The notes: generated by a model from the sequence alone, not told the origin. DNA of 64,000 nucleotides from Osmia lignaria lignaria (GCF_051020975.1 NW_027478166.1:559501-623500); one strand, 5' to 3'; shown: positions 47,174 to 61,096, counted from the stretch's first letter. Numbers and translations: made by a program.

Positions 47174-48139
47174 ATCTCGGAAACGAAACGAGCAATGGCA
47201 AAATCTTAAGAGACCTTTTTTGTAGAGAATTATGTTTCCTACAATTTATGTTCTATGATATTTTTTGATCAGAAGCGTAGTTTTCGAGATATATCGAGAT
47301 ATTTAAAAGTTCCGAAGCCGCACCAACATAATAGAGATACAGAAACACCGTGGCCCCTGTCTTTGAGATAACTCTGCACTATTGCGAGCTGCAAATGCCA
47401 CTTCCAGCTTAGCTGTGCAGAAGAAGAACAACAAGAAGAAGAAATATCTCGAAATATGTCCGTCAGGCCCCTTCCCTCGAGATAAATCTGCAAATATCTC
47501 GGAAACGAAGCGAGCTATGGCAAAATGTTGAGAGACCTTTTTTGTAGAGAATTATGTTTCCTACAATTTATGTTCTATGATATTTTTTGATCAGAAGCGT
47601 AGTTTTCGAGATATATCGAGATATTTAAAAGTTCCGAAGCCGCACCAACATAATAGAGATACAGAAACACCGTGGCCCCTGTCTTTGAGATAACTCTGCA
47701 CTGTTGCGAGCTGCAAATGCCACTTCCAGCTTAGCTGTGCAGAAGAAGAACAACAAGAAGAAGAAATATCTCGAAATATATCCGTCAGGCCCCTTCCCTT
47801 GAGATATATCAGCAAATATCTCGGAAACGAAACGAGCAATGGCAAAATCTTAAGAGACTTTTTTTGTAGAGAATTATGTTTCCTACAATTTATGTTCTAT
47901 GATATTTTTTGATCAGAAGCGTAGTTTTCGAGATATATCGAGATATTTAAAAGTTCCGAAGCCGCACCAACATAATAGAGATACAGAAACACCGTGGCCC
48001 CTGTCTTTGAGATAACTCTGCACTATTGCGAGCTGCAAATGCCACTTCCAGCTTAGCTGTGCAGAAGAAGAACAACAAGAAGAAGAAATATCTCGAAATA
48101 TGTCCGTCAGGCCCCTTCCCTCGAGATAAATCTGCAAAT
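47174..48139 (-). repeat. Three monomers with gtggcccctgtctttgag, dimer repeat
   Basis: Monomers 47174-47495 and 47818-48139 are nearly the same and flank 47496-47817, which carries gatatatcagcaaat and gaaatatatccg. The neighbours fit a 644-bp dimer repeat. Similar monomers recur near 53699 and 54665. Confidence 0.75.
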
Positions 48140-48885
48140 ATCTCGGAAACGAAGCGAGCTATGGCAAAATGTTAAGAGACCTTTTTTGTAGATAATTAAG
48201 TTTCCTACTTTTTATGTTCTATGATATTTTTTGATCAGATGCGTAGTTCTCGAGGTATATCAAGATATTTAAAAGTTCCGAAGCCGCACCAACATAATAG
48301 AGATACAGAAACACCGTGGCCCCTTTCTTTGAGATAACTCTGCACTATTGCGAGCTGCAAATGCCACTTCCAGCTTAGCTGTGCAGAAGAAGAACAACAA
48401 GAAGAAGAAATATCTCGAAATATGTCCGTCAGGCCCCTTCCCTTGAGATAAATCTGCAAATATCTCGGAAACGAAGCGAGCGATGGCAAAATGTTAAGAG
48501 ACCTTATTTGTAGAGAATTAAGTTTCCTACTTTTTATGTTCTATGATATTATTTGATCAGATGCGTAGTTCTCGAGATATATCAAGATATTTAAAAGTTC
48601 CGAAGCCGCACCAACATAATAGAGATACAGAAACACCGTGGCCCTTTTCTTTGAGATAACTCTGCACTATTGCGAGCTGCAAATGCCACTTCCAGCGTAG
48701 CTGTGCAGAAGAAGAACAACAAGAAGAAGAAATAACTCGAAATATGTCCGTCAGGCCCCTTCCCTTGAGATAAATCTGCAAATATCTAGGAAACGAAGCG
48801 AGCTATGGCAAAATGTTAAGAGACCTTTTTTGTAGAGAATTAAGTTTCCTACTTTTTATGTTCTATGATATTTTTTGATCGGATG
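48140..48885 (-). repeat. Mixed monomers before the five-monomer repeat
   Basis: A monomer with ctcgaggtatatc and one with ccagcgtagc, gaaataactcg and tatctaggaaacg. The same pair recurs near 49201/49523, 50811/51133 and 55309/55631. Confidence 0.7.
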
Positions 48886-50495
48886 CGTAGTTCTCGAGAT
48901 ATATCAAGATATTTAAAAGTTCCGAAGCCGCACCAACATAATAGAGATACAGAAACACCGTGGCCCCTTTCTTTGAGATAACTCTGCACTAATGCGAGCT
49001 GCAAATGCCACTTCCAGCTTAGCTGTGCAGAAGAAGAACAACAAGAAGAAGAAATATCTCGAAATATGTCTGTCAGGCCCCTTCCCTCGAGATAAATCTG
49101 CAAATATCTCGGAAACGAAGCGAGCTATGGCAAAATGTTAAGAGACGTTTTTTGTAGAGAATTCAGTTTCCTACTTTTTATGTTCTATGATATTTTTTGA
49201 TCAGATGCGTAGTTCTCGAGGTATATCAAGATATTTAAAAGTTCCGAAGCCGCACCAACATAATAGAGATACAGAAACACCGTGGCCCCTTTCTTTGAGA
49301 TAACTCTGCACTATTGCGAGCTGCAAATGCCACTTCCAGCTTAGCTGTGCAGAAGAAGAACAACAAGAAGAAGAAATATCTCGAAATATGTCCGTCAGGC
49401 CCCTTCCCTTGAGATAAATCTGCACATCTCTCGGAAACGAAGCGAGCGATGGCAAAATGTTAAGAGACCTTATTTGTAGAGAATTAAGTTTCCTACTTTT
49501 TATGTTCTATGATATTATTTGATCAGATGCGTAGTTCTCGAGATATATCAAGATATTTAAAAGTTCCGAAGCCGCACCAACATAATAGAGATACAGAAAC
49601 ACCGTGGCCCCTTTCTTTGAGATAACTCTGCACTATTGCGAGCTGCAAATGCCACTTCCAGCGTAGCTGTGCAGAAGAAGAACAACAAGAAGAAGAAATA
49701 ACTCGAAATATGTCCGTCAGGCCCCTTCCCTTGAGATAAATCTGCAAATATCTAGGAAACGAAGCGAGCTATGGCAAAATGTTAAGAGACCTTTTTTGTA
49801 GAGAATTAAGTTTCCTACTTTTTATGTTCTATGATATTTTTTGATCAGATGCGTAGTTCTCGAGATATATCAAGATATTTAAAAGTTCCGAAGCCGCACC
49901 AACATAATAGAGATACAGAAACACCGTGGCCCCTTTCTTTGAGATAACTCTGCGCTATTGCGAGCTGGAAATGCCACTTCCAGTTTAGCTGTGCAGAAGA
50001 AGAACAACAAGAAGAAGAAATATCTCGAAATATGTCCGTCAGGCCCCTTCCCGTGAGATATATCTGCAAATATCTCGGAAACCAAACGAGCTATGGCAAA
50101 ATGTTAAGAGACCTTTTTTGTAGAGAATTATGTTTCCTACAATTTATGTTCTATGATATATTTTGATCAGAAGCGTAGTTTTCGAGATATATCGAGATAT
50201 TTAAAAGATCCGAAGCCGCACCAACATAATAGAAATACAGAAACACCGTGGCCCCTTTCTTTGAGATAACTCTGCACTATTGCGAGCTGCAAATGCCACT
50301 TCCAGCTTAGCTGTGCAGAAGAAGAACAACAAGAAGAAGAAATATCTCGAAATATGTCCGTCAGGCCCCTTCCCTTGAGATAAATCTGCAAATATCTCGG
50401 AAACGAAGCGAGCTATGGCAAAATGTTAAGAGATCTTTTTTGTAGAGAATTAAGTTTCCCACTTTTTATGTTGTATGATATTTTTTCATCAGATG
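48886..50495 (-). repeat. Five-monomer (1610-bp) tandem duplication, copy 1
   Basis: The marker order is ctaatgcgagctgc with atatgtctgtcagg, then ctcgaggtatatc with gcacatctctcgg, then ccagcgtagc with tatctaggaaacg, then cttcccgtgagatat with gaaaccaaacgag, then agatccgaagccgc with agaaatacag. The same order follows directly at +1610. Confidence 0.88.
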
Positions 50496-52105
50496 CGTAG
50501 TTCTCGAGATATATCAAGATATTTAAAAGTTCCGAAGCCGCACCAACATAATAGAGATACAGAAACACCGTGGCCCCTTTCTTTGAGATAACTCTGCACT
50601 AATGCGAGCTGCAAATGCCACTTCCAGCTTAGCTGTGCAGAAGAAGAACAACAAGAAGAAGAAATATCTCGAAATATGTCTGTCAGGCCCCTTCCCTCGA
50701 GATAAATCTGCAAATATCTCGGAAACGAAGCGAGCTATGGCAAAATGTTAAGAGACGTTTTTTGTAGAGAATTCAGTTTCCTACTTTTTATGTTCTATGA
50801 TATTTTTTGATCAGATGCGTAGTTCTCGAGGTATATCAAGATATTTAAAAGTTCCGAAGCCGCACCAACATAATAGAGATACAGAAACACCGTGGCCCCT
50901 TTCTTTGAGATAACTCTGCACTATTGCGAGCTGCAAATGCCACTTCCAGCTTAGCTGTGCAGAAGAAGAACAACAAGAAGAAGAAATATCTCGAAATATG
51001 TCCGTCAGGCCCCTTCCCTTGAGATAAATCTGCACATCTCTCGGAAACGAAGCGAGCGATGGCAAAATGTTAAGAGACCTTATTTGTAGAGAATTAAGTT
51101 TCCTACTTTTTATGTTCTATGATATTATTTGATCAGATGCGTAGTTCTCGAGATATATCAAGATATTTAAAAGTTCCGAAGCCGCACCAACATAATAGAG
51201 ATACAGAAACACCGTGGCCCCTTTCTTTGAGATAACTCTGCACTATTGCGAGCTGCAAATGCCACTTCCAGCGTAGCTGTGCAGAAGAAGAACAACAAGA
51301 AGAAGAAATAACTCGAAATATGTCCGTCAGGCCCCTTCCCTTGAGATAAATCTGCAAATATCTAGGAAACGAAGCGAGCTATGGCAAAATGTTAAGAGAC
51401 CTTTTTTGTAGAGAATTAAGTTTCCTACTTTTTATGTTCTATGATATTTTTTGATCAGATGCGTAGTTCTCGAGATATATCAAGATATTTAAAAGTTCCG
51501 AAGCCGCACCAACATAATAGAGATACAGAAACACCGTGGCCCCTTTCTTTGAGATAACTCTGCGCTATTGCGAGCTGGAAATGCCACTTCCAGTTTAGCT
51601 GTGCAGAAGAAGAACAACAAGAAGAAGAAATATCTCGAAATATGTCCGTCAGGCCCCTTCCCGTGAGATATATCTGCAAATATCTCGGAAACCAAACGAG
51701 CTATGGCAAAATGTTAAGAGACCTTTTTTGTAGAGAATTATGTTTCCTACAATTTATGTTCTATGATATATTTTGATCAGAAGCGTAGTTTTCGAGATAT
51801 ATCGAGATATTTAAAAGATCCGAAGCCGCACCAACATAATAGAAATACAGAAACACCGTGGCCCCTTTCTTTGAGATAACTCTGCACTATTGCGAGCTGC
51901 AAATGCCACTTCCAGCTTAGCTGTGCAGAAGAAGAACAACAAGAAGAAGAAATATCTCGAAATATGTCCGTCAGGCCCCTTCCCTTGAGATAAATCTGCA
52001 AATATCTCGGAAACCAAGCGAGCTATGGCAAAATGTTAAGAGATCTTTTTTGTAGAGAATTAAGTTTCCCACTTTTTATGTTGTATGATATTTTTTCATC
52101 AGATG
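50496..52105 (-). repeat. Five-monomer (1610-bp) tandem duplication, copy 2
   Basis: Nearly identical to copy 1. One difference I found is gaaaccaagcg near 52010 against gaaacgaagcg near 50400. The homology with the start of this copy runs on to about 52210, where ctattgcgag replaces ctaatgcgag. Confidence 0.88.
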
Positions 52106-55100
52106 CGTAGTTCTCGAGATATATCAAGATATTTAAAAGTTCCGAAGCCGCACCAACATAATAGAGATACAGAAACACCGTGGCCCCTTTCTTTGAGATA
52201 ACTCTGCACTATTGCGAGCTGCAAATGCCACTTCCAGCTTAGCTGTGCAGAAGAAGAAGAACAAGAAGAAAAAATATCTCGAAATATGTCCGTCAGGCCC
52301 CTTCCCCTGAGATTAATCTGCAAATAACTCGGAAACCAAGCGAGCTATGGCAAAATGTTAAGAGACCTTTTTTGTAGAGAATTAAGTTTCCTACTTTTTA
52401 TGTTCTATGATATTTTTTGATCAGATGCGTAGTTCTCGAGATATATCAAGATATTTAAAAGTTCCGAAGCCGCACCAACATAATAGAGGTACAGAAACAC
52501 CGTGGCCGCTTTCTTTGAGATAACTCTGCACTATTGCGAGCTGCAAATGCCACTTCCAGCTTAGCTGTGCAGAAGAAGAACAACAAGAAGAAGAAATATT
52601 TCGAAATATGTCCGTTAGGCCCCTTCCATTGAGATAAATCTGCAAATATCTCGGAAACGAAGCGAGCTACGGCAAAATGTTAAGAGACCTTTTTTGTAGA
52701 AAATTAGGTTTCCTACTTTTTATGTTCTATGACATTTTTTGATCAGATGCGTAGTTCTCGAGATATATCAAGATATTTAAAAGTTCCGAAGCCGCACCAA
52801 CATAATAGAGATACAGAAACACCGTGGCCCCTTTCTTTGAGATAACTCTGCACTATTGCGCGCAGCAAATGCCACTTCCAGCTTAGCTGTGCAGAAGAAG
52901 AACAACAAGAAGAAGAAATATCTCGAAATATGTCCGTCAGGCCCCTTCCCTTGAGATAAATCTGCAAATATCTCGGAAACGAAGCGAGCTATGGCAAAAT
53001 GTTAAGATATCTTTTTTGTAGAGAATTAAGTTTCCTACTTTTTATGTTCTATGATATTTTTTGATCAGATGCGTAGTTCTCGAGATATATCAAGATATTT
53101 AAAAGTTCCGAAGCTGCACCAACATAATAGAGGTACAGAAACACCGTGGCCCCTTTCTTTGAGATAACTCTGCACTATTGCGACCTGCAAATGCCACTTC
53201 CAGCTTAGCTGTGCAGAAGAAGAACAACAAGAAGAAGAAATATGTCCGTCAGGCCCCTTCCCTTGAGATACATCTGCACATATCTCGGAAACGAAGCGAG
53301 CTATGGCAAAATGTTAAGAGACCTTTTTTGTAGAGAATTAAGTTTCCTACTTTTTATGTTCTATGATACTTTTTGATCAGATGCGTAGTTCTCGAGATAT
53401 ATCAAGATATTTAAAACTTCCGAAGCCGCACCAACATAATAGAGATACAGAAACACCGTGGCCCCTTTCTTTGAGATAACTCTGCACTATTGCGAGCTGG
53501 AAATGCCACTTCCAGTTTAGCTGTGCAGAAGAAGAACAACAAGAAGAAGAAATATCTCGAAATATATCCGTCAGGCCCCTTCCCTTGAGATATATCTGCA
53601 AATATCTCGGAAACGAAACGAGCAATGGCAAAATCTTAAAAGACCTTTTTTGTAGAGAATTATGTGTCCTACAATTTATGTTCTATGATATTTTTTGATC
53701 AGAAGCGTAGTTTTCGAGATATATCGAGATATTTAAAAGTTCCGAAGCCGCACCAACATAATAGAGATACAGAAACACCGTGGCCCCTGTCTTTGAGATA
53801 ACTCTGCACTATTGCGAGCTGCAAATGCCACTTCCAGCTTAGCTGTGCAGAAGAAGAACAACAAGAAGAAGAAATATCTCGAAATATGTCCGTCAGGCCC
53901 CTTCCCTCGAGATAAATCTGCAAATATCTCGGAAACGAAGCGAGCTATGGCAAAATGTTAAGAGACCTTTTTTGTAGAGAATTAAGTTTCCTACTTTTTA
54001 GGTTCGATGATATTTTTTGATCAGATGCGTAGTTCTCGAGATATATCCAGATATTTAAAAGTTCCGAAGCGGCACGAACATAATAGAGATACAGAAACAC
54101 CGTGACCCCTTTCTTTGAGATAACTCTGCACTATTGCGACCTGCAAATGCCACTTCCAGCTTAGCTGTGCAGAAGAAGAACAACAAGAAGAAGAAATATC
54201 TCGAAATATGTCCGTCAGGCCCCTTCCCTTGAGATAAATCTGCAAATATCTCGGAAACCAAGCGAGCTATGGCAAAATGTTAAGAGACCTTTTTTGTAGA
54301 GAATTAAGTTTCCCACTTTTTACGTTCTATGATATTTTTTCATCAGATGCGTAGTTCTCGAGATATATCAAGATATTTAAAAGTTCCGAAGCCGCACCAA
54401 CATAATAGAGATACAGAAACACCGTGGCCCCTTTCTTTGAGATAACTCTGCACTATTGCGAGCTGGAAATGCCACTTCCAGTTTAGCTGTGCAGAAGAAG
54501 AACAACAAGAAGAAGAAATATCTCGAAATATATCCGTCAGGCCCCTTCCCTTGAGATATATCAGCAAATATCTCGGAAACGAAACGAGCAATGGCAAAAT
54601 CTTAAGAGACTTTTTTTGTAGAGAATTATGTTTCCTACAATTTATGTTCTATGATATTTTTTGATCAGAAGCGTAGTTTTCGAGATATATCGAGATATTT
54701 AAAAGTTCCGAAGCCGCACCAACATAATAGAGATACAGAAACACCGTGGCCCCTGTCTTTGAGATAACTCTGCACTATTGCGAGCTGCAAATGCCACTTC
54801 CAGCTTAGCTGTGCAGAAGAAGAACAACAAGAAGAAGAAATATCTCGAAATATGTCCGTCAGGCCCCTTCCCTCGAGATAAATCTGCAAATATCTCGGAA
54901 ACGAAGCGAGCTATGGCAAAATGTTAAGAGACCTTTTTTGTAGATAATTAAGTTTCCTACTTTTTATGTTCTATGATATTTTTTGATCAGATGCGTAGTT
55001 CTCGAGATATATCAAGATATTTAAAAGTTCCGAAGCCGCACCAACATAATAGAGATGCAGAAACACCGTGGCCCCTTTCTTTGAGATAACTCTGCACTAA

Positions 55101-57689
55101 TGCGAGCTGCCAATGCCACTTCCAGCTTAGCTGTGCAGAAGAAGAACAACAAGAAGAAGAAATATCTCGAAATATGTCTGTCAGGCCCCTTCCCTCGAGA
55201 TAAATCTGCAAATATCTCGGAAACGAAGCGTGCTATGGCAAAATGTTAAGAGACCTTTTTTGTAGAGAATTAAGTTTCCTACTTTTTATGTTCTATGATA
55301 TTTTTTGATCAGATGCGTAGTTCTCGAGGTATATCAAGATATTTAAAAGTTCCGAAGCCGCACCAACATAATAGAGATACAGAAACACCGTGGCCCCTTT
55401 CTTTGAGATAACTCTGCACTATTGCGAGCTGCAAATGCCACTTCCAGCTTAGCTGTGCAGAAGAAGAACAACAAGAAGAAGAAATATCTCGAAATATTTC
55501 CGTCAGGCCCCTTCCCTTGAGATAAATCGGCAAATATCTCGGAAACGAAGCGAGCGATGGCAAAATGTTAAGAGACCTTATTTGTAGAGAATTAAGTTTC
55601 CTACTTTTTATGTTCTATGATATTATTTGATCAGATGCGTAGTTCTCGAGATATATCAAGATATTTAAAAGTTCCGAAGCCGCACCAACATAATAGAGAT
55701 ACAGAAACACCGTGGCCCTTTTCTTTGAGATAACTCTGCACTATTGCGAGCTGCAAATGCCACTTCCAGCGTAGCTGTGCAGAAGAAGAACAACAAGAAG
55801 AAGAAATAACTCGAAATATGTCCGTCAGGCCCCTTCCCTTGAGATAAATCTGCAAATATCTAGGAAACGAAGCGAGCTATGGCAAAATGTTAAGAGACGT
55901 TTTTTGTAGAGAATTAAGTTTCCTACTTTTTATGTTCTATGATATTTTTTGATCAGATGCGTAGTTCTCGAGATATATCAAGATATTTAAAAGTTCCGAA
56001 GCCGCACCAACATAATAGAGATACAGAAACACCGTGGCCCCTTTCTTTGAGATAACTCTGCGCTATTGCGAGCTGGAAATGCCACTTCCAGTTTAGCTGT
56101 GCAGAAGAAGAACAACAAGAAGAAGAAATATCTCGAAATATATCCGTCAGGCCCCTTCCCTTGAGATATATCTGCAAATATCTCGGAAACGAAACGAGCA
56201 ATGGCAAAATCTTAAGAGACCTTTTTTGTAGAGAATTATGTTTCCTACAATTTATGTTCTATGATATTTTTTGATCAGATGCGTAGTTCTCGAGATATAT
56301 CAAGATATTTAAAAGTTCCGAAGCCGCACCAACATAATAGAGATACAGAAATACCGTGGCCCCTTTCTTTGAGATAACTCTGCACTATTGCGAGCTGCAA
56401 ATGCCACTTCCAGCGTAGCTGTGCAGAAGAAGAACAACAAGAAGAAGAAATAACTCGAAATATGTCCGTCAGGCCCCTTCCCTTGAGATAAATCTGCAAA
56501 TATCTAGGAAACGAAGCGAGCTATGGCAAAATGTTAAGAGACCTTTTTTGTAGAGAATTAAGTTTCCTACTTTTTATGTTCTATGATATTTTTTGATCAG
56601 ATGCGTAGTTCTCGAGATATATCAAGATATTTAAAAGTTCCGAAGCCGCACCAACATAATAGAGATACAGAAACACCGTGGCCCCTTTCTTTGAGATAAC
56701 TCTGCGCTATTGCGAGCTGGAAATGCCACTTCCAGTTTAGCTGTGCAGAAGAAGAACAACAAGAAGAAGAAATATCTCGAAATATGTCCGTCAGGCCCCT
56801 TCCCTTGAGATAAATCTGCAAATATCTCGGAAACGAAGCGAGCTATGGCAAAATGTTAAGAGACCTTTTTTGTAGAGAATTAAGTTTCCTACTTTTTAGG
56901 TTCAATGATATTTTTTGATCAGATGCGTAGTTCTCGAGATATATCCAGAGATTTAAAAGTTCCGAAGCGGCACCAACATAATAGAGATACAGAAATACCG
57001 TGGCCCCTTTCTTTGAGATAACTCTGCACTATTGCGACCTGCAAATGCCACTTCCAGCTTAGCTGTGCAGAAGAAGAACAACAAGAAGAAGAAATATCTC
57101 GAAATATGTCCGTCAGGCCCCTTCCCTTGAGATAAATCTGCAAATATCTCGGAAACCAAGCGAGCTATGGCAAAATGTTAAGAGACCTTTTTTGTAGAGA
57201 ATTAAGTTTCCCACTTTTTATGTTCTATGATATTTTTTCATCAGATGCGTAGTTCTCGAGATATATCAAGATATTTAAAAGTTCCGAAGCCGCACCAACA
57301 TAATAGAGATACAGAAACACCGTGGCCCCTTTCTTTGAGATAACTCTGCACTATTGCGAGCTGCAAATGCCACTTCCAGCTTAGCTGTGCAGAAGAAGAA
57401 CAACAAGAAGAAGAAATATCTCGAAATATGTCCGTCAGGCCCCTTCCCTTGAGATAAATCTGCAAATATCTCGGAAACGAAGCGAGCTATGGCAAAATGT
57501 TAAGAGACTTTATTTGTAGAGAATTAAGTTTCCTACTTTTTACGTTCTATGATATTTTTTGATCAGATGCGTAGTTCTCGAGATATATCAAGATATTTTA
57601 AAGTTCCGAAGCCGCACCAACATAATAGAGATACAGAAACACCGTGGCCCCTTTCTTTGAGATAACTCTGCACTACTGCGAGCTGGAAA
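52106..57689 (-). repeat. Mixed satellite block with 966- and 644-bp shifts
   Basis: 53377-53923 resembles 54343-54889 (966-bp shift: gaaatatatccg monomer, then gtggcccctgtctttg monomer). Monomers at 55631/55953 resemble those at 56275/56597 (644 bp). The pair 55309/55631 resembles 48235/48557. The block contains the 10-bp-deleted monomer. Apart from these monomers I see nothing in it. Confidence 0.7.
52970..53281 (-). repeat. 312-bp monomer with a 10-bp deletion
   Basis: Near 53240 the sequence reads aagaaatatgtccg where others read aagaaatatctcgaaatatgtccg with an extra ten bases. The lost bases lie between two direct copies of gaaatat spaced ten bases apart, one copy being lost. This is the largest length change in the window. 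Confidence 0.85.
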
Positions 57690-58655
57690 TGCCACTTCCA
57701 GTTTAGCTGTGCAGAAGAAGAACAACAAGAAGAAGAAATATGTCGAAATATGTCCGTCAGGCCCCTTCCCTTGAGATAAATCTGCAAATATCTTGGAAAC
57801 GAAGCGAGCTATGGCAAAATGTTAAGAGACCTTTTTTGTAGAGAATTCAGTTTCCTACTTTTCATGTTCTATGATATTTTTTGATCAGATGCGTAGTTCT
57901 CGAGATGTATCAAGATATTTAAAAGTTCCGAAGCCGCACCAACATAATAGAGATACAGAAACACCGTGGCCCCTTTCTTTGAGATAACTCTGCGCTATTG
58001 CGAGCTGGAAATGCCACTTCCAGTTTAGCTGTGCAGAAGAAGAACAACAAGAAGAAGAAATATCTCGAAATATGTCCGTCAGGCCCCTTCCCTTGAGATA
58101 TATCTGCAAATATCTCGGAAACGAAACGAGCTATGGCAAAATCGTAAGACACCTTTTTTGTAGAGAATTATGTTTCCTACAATTTATGTTCTATGATATT
58201 TTTTGATCAGAAGCGTAGTTTTCGAGATATATCGAGATATTTAAAAGTTCCGAAGCCGCACCAACATAATAGAGATACAGAAACACCGTGGCCCCTTTCT
58301 TTGAGATAACTCTGCACTACTGCGAGCTGGAAATGCTACTTCCAGTTTAGCTGTGCAGAAGAAGAACAACAAGAAGAAGAAATATCTCGAAATATGTCCG
58401 TCAGGCCCCTTCCCTTGAGATAAATCTGCAAATATCTCGGAAACGAAACGAGCTATGGCAAAATCTTAAGAGACCTTTTTTGTAGAGAATTATGATTCCT
58501 ACAATTTATGTTCTATGATATTTTTTGATCAGAAGCGTAGTTTTCGAGATATATCGAGATATTTAAAAGTTCCGAAGCCGCACCAACATGATAGAGATAC
58601 AGAAACACCGTGGCCCCTTTCTTTGAGATAACTCTGCACTAGTGCGAGCCGCAAA
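57690..58655 (-). repeat. Trimer (966-bp) duplication, copy 1
   Basis: Shared rare markers with the next copy: gaaatatgtcgaaatatg, tatcttggaaacg, gaattcagtttcc, atcgtaagacacc and gaaatgctacttcc. The resemblance covers about 740 bp of the 966-bp unit. Confidence 0.8.
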
Positions 58656-59396
58656 TGCCACTTCCAGTTTAGCTGTGCAGAAGAAGAACAACAAGAAGAA
58701 GAAATATGTCGAAATATGTCCGTCAGGCCCCTTCCCTTGAGATAAATCTGCAAATATCTTGGAAACGAAGCGAGCTATGGCAAAATGTTAAGAGACATTT
58801 TTTGTAGAGAATTCAGTTTCCTACTTTTCAGGTTCTATGATATTTTTTGATCAGATGCGTAGTTCTCGAGATGTATCAAGATATTTAAAAGTTCCGAAGC
58901 CGCACCAACATAATAGAGATACAGAAACACCGTGGCCCCTTTCTTTGAGATAACTCTGCGCTATTGCGAGCTGGAAATGCCACTTCCAGTTTAGCTGTGC
59001 AGAAGAAGAACAACAAGAAGAAGAAATATCTCGAAATATGTCCGTCAGGCCCCTTCCCTTGAGATATATCTGCAAATATCTCGGAAACGAAACGAGCTAT
59101 GGCAAAATCGTAAGACACCTTTTTTGTAGAGAATTATGTTTCCTACAATTTATGTTCTATGATATTTTTTGATCAGAAGCGTAGTTTTCGAGATATATCG
59201 AGATATTTAAAAGTTCCGAAGCCGCACCAACATAATAGAGATACAGAAACACCGTGGCCCCTTTCTTTGAGATAACTCTGCACTACTGCGAGCTGGAAAT
59301 GCTACTTCCAGTTTAGCTGTGCAGAAGAAGAACAACAAGAAGAAGAAATATCTCGAAATATGTCCGTCAGGCCCCTTCCCTTGAGATAAATCTGCA
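58656..59396 (-). repeat. Trimer (966-bp) duplication, partial copy 2
   Basis: Repeats 57690-58430 in order. It ends near 59396, where tatctaggaaacg replaces tatctcggaaacgaaac. Its first monomer joins gcgagccgcaaatgcc to ccagtttagc, an apparent recombinant. Confidence 0.8.
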
Positions 59397-59486
59397 AATA
59401 TCTAGGAAACGAAGCGAGCTATGGCAAAATGTTAAGAGACCTTTTTTGTAGAGAATTAAGTTTCCTACTTTTTATGTTCTATGATA

Positions 59487-61096
59487 TTTTTTGATCAGAT
59501 GCGTAGTTCTCGAGATATATCAAGATATTTAAAAGTTCCGAAGCCGCACCAACATAATAGAGATACAGAAACACCGTGGCCCCTTTCTTTGAGATAACTC
59601 TGCGCTATTGCGAGCTGGAAATGCCACTTCCAGTTTAGCTGTGCAGAAGAAGAACAACAAGAAGAAGAAATATCTCGAAATATGTCCGTCAGGCCCCTTC
59701 CCGTGAGATATATCTGCAAATATCTCGGAAACCAAACGAGCTATGGCAAAATGTTAAGAGACCTTTTTTGTAGAGAATTATGTTTCCTACAATTTATGTT
59801 CTATGATATATTTTGATCAGAAGCGTAGTTTTCGAGATATATCGAGATATTTAAAAGATCCGAAGCCGCACCAACATAATAGAGATACAGAAACACCGTG
59901 GCCCCTTTCTGTGAGATAACTCTGCACTAGTGCGAGCCGCAAATGCCGCATCCAGCTTAGCTGTGCAGAAGAAGAACAACAAGAAGATGAAATATCTCGA
60001 AATATGTCCGTCAGGCCCCTTCCCTCGAGATAAATCTGCAAATATCTCGGAAACGAAGCGAGCTATGGCAAAATGTTAAGAGACCTTTTATGTAGAGAAT
60101 TAGGTTTCCTACTTTTTATGTTCTATGATATTTTTTGATCAGATGCGTAGTTCTCGAGATATATCAAGATATTTAAAAGTTCCGAAGCCGCACCAACATA
60201 ATAGAGATACAGAAACACCGTGGCCCTTTTCTTTGAGATAACTCTGCACTATTGCGAGCTGCAAATGCCACTTCCAGCTTAGCTGTGCAGAAGAGGAACA
60301 ACAAGAAGAAGAAATATCTCGAAATATGTGCGTCAGGCCCCTTCCCTTGAGATAAATCTGCAAATATCTCGGAAACGAAGCGAGCTATTTCAAAACGTTA
60401 AGAGACCTTTTTTGTAGAGAATTATGTTTCCTACAATTTACGTTCTATGATATTTTTTGATCAGAAGCGTAGTTTTCGAGATATATCGAGATATTTAAAA
60501 GATCCGAAGCCGCACCAACATAATAGAAATACAGAAACACCGTGGCCCCTTTCTTTGAGATAACTCTGCACTATTGCGAGCTGCAAATGCCACTTCCAGC
60601 TTAGCTGTGCAGAAGAAGAAGAACAAGAAGAAGAAATATCTAGAAATATGTCCGTCAGGCCCCTTCCCTTGAGATAAATCTGCAAATATCTCGGAAACGA
60701 AGCGAGCTATGGCAAAATGTTAAGAGACCTTTTTTGTAGAGAATTAAGTTTCCTACTTTTTATGTTCTATGATATTTTTTGATCAGATGCGTAGTTCTCG
60801 AGATATATCAAGATATTTAAAAGTTCCGAAGCCGCACCAACATAATAGAGATACAGAAACACCGTGGCCCCTTTCTTTGAGATAACTCTGCACTAATGCG
60901 AGCTGCAAATGCCACTTCCAGTTTAGCTGTGCAGAAGAAGAACAACAAGAAGAAGAAATATCTCGAAATATGTCCGTCAGGCCCCTTCCCTTGAGATATA
61001 TCTGCAAATATTTCGGAAACGAAACGAGCTATGGCAAAATGTTAAGAGACCTTTTTTGTAGAGAATTAAGTTTCCTACTTTTTATCTTCTATGATA
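59487..61096 (-). repeat. Five-monomer (1610-bp) duplication, copy 1
   Basis: The order is cttcccgtgagatat monomer, gccgcatccagc monomer with aagatgaaat, atgtgcgtcagg monomer with agctatttcaaaacg at its boundary, tatctagaaatatg monomer, and ctaatgcgagctgc monomer. The first monomer matches 51455-51776 further left. Confidence 0.88.

Noticed and set aside
50455..50500. Hammerhead ribozyme core in monomers reading ctgatgaaaaaat ... gggaaac on the minus strand
   Set aside because: ctgatga and gaaac are both present in the tttcatcag variant, but the bases between them cannot form stem II. Most monomers read ctgatca, which breaks the core, and cctgacgg elsewhere lacks the final A.
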